In this document: positions 63,857 to 64,000 of the stretch, piece by piece
Layout: every line of letters begins with the position of its first letter
How positions within the stretch are numbered: the first letter of the stretch is position 1
Assembly: GCA_944383325.1 (NCBI GenBank)
Contig: CALWPC010000027.1
Coordinates: 124,001 to 188,000 of the forward strand
Origin: an uncultured Lachnospiraceae bacterium
Lineage (GTDB): Bacteria > Bacillota > Clostridia > Lachnospirales > Lachnospiraceae
Direction: 5' to 3'
DNA: 64,000 bases
The notes under the pieces: generated by a model
What the model saw: the letters and a program-made list of their open reading frames with translations, nothing else
Told to the model about the DNA's origin: nothing
Database searches by the model: none
Made by a program: the position numbers and the translations under genes

Positions 63857-64000
63857 AAGTCTGAAATTGAATGGAGTCTGCAATCTGCGCGGCGGTTTCG
63901 CGGTCAGACAGCCGTTCAATCAGTTTCAGAGCAAATGCGATGGCGGTTCCGAGACCGCGGGAAGTGGTTGTATATTCTCCGCAGCATACTTCTTTGTCGG
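63846..64000 (-). CDS. DJ-1/PfpI family protein, C-terminal fragment
   Basis: Only the last 51 codons are in the window. On the minus strand they read [24 protein letters not shown] and then a stop at 63846-63848. That matches the SRGPGTAxxFALxLIE end of DJ-1/YajL/ThiJ proteins, which have roles in protein/nucleotide deglycation and thiol stress in other organisms. The catalytic Cys and the start lie beyond the window. Confidence 0.75.
   Translation of the reverse strand, partial: DKEVCCGEYTTTSRGLGTAIAFALKLIERLSDRETAAQIADSIQFQTSNS

Overview
The window reads as a chromosomal segment of a Gram-positive, endospore-forming anaerobe of the class Clostridia, most likely a Lachnospiraceae-type organism. 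Four genes point to sporulation or germination: gpr, spoIIP, a spoVAF-type GerA protein and a SpoIID-domain protein. Other lineage hints are an alanine/lysine/proline-rich DUF6465 protein, a DUF711/ACT pair, QueH in place of QueG, strong AGGAGG ribosome sites and TTGACA/TATAAT promoters. GC content looks close to 50% by eye; it was not computed. No insertion sequence, prophage, CRISPR array or plasmid feature was seen.

Layout. Positions 1-4.9 kb: the 3' part of comEC faces gpr-spoIIP, then rpsT. 4.9-9.1 kb: holA (minus), a CPBP-like membrane protein with a degenerate active site, a dUTPase-family protein and spoVAF. 9.1-12.9 kb: degV with an exported transglutaminase-like protein, two Xre-type regulators and hup (minus). 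13-20.9 kb: glnS, a small membrane protein (minus), an exported SH3/NlpC-P60 protein with a HAD phosphatase, gdhA, tgt, a 65-residue unknown protein and yajC. 20.9-27.9 kb: amino-acid synthesis, with leuB-ilvD-ilvB and then serC-serA. 28-33.5 kb: DUF1015, MoxR ATPase, DUF58 and a TgpA-like membrane protein whose active-site Cys is replaced by Asp.

33.5-42.5 kb is the most distinctive region. A minus-strand operon encodes two exported DUF4430 proteins, an EcfT, a fused double ABC ATPase and an ECF S component. A divergent gene encodes a secreted DUF4430/beta-propeller/dockerin protein. DUF4430 resembles the beta domain of animal transcobalamin and intrinsic factor. One of the proteins also carries an alpha-barrel like the other half of those B12 carriers. 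I infer a surface capture and uptake system for a corrinoid or similar vitamin; the substrate is not proven, and no cobalamin riboswitch was recognised.

42.6-53.6 kb: DUF6465, an ABC ATPase/permease pair without a binding protein, tRNA-Thr(CGU) (minus), queH, argH, asd, galM, topB, a left-handed beta-helix/DeoC fusion and cdd. 53.6-57.6 kb: a probable 6S RNA, a Trk/Ktr potassium uptake pair and a SpoIID-domain protein. 57.6-64 kb: a zinc-finger membrane protein, polA-coaE-walJ-type hydrolase, ACT-DUF711, and the 3' end of a DJ-1/PfpI gene (minus).

Linked functions include queuosine modification (tgt, queH), pyrimidine/deoxynucleoside salvage (dUTPase family, deoC fusion, cdd), branched-chain, serine, arginine and aspartate-family amino-acid synthesis, and spore formation.
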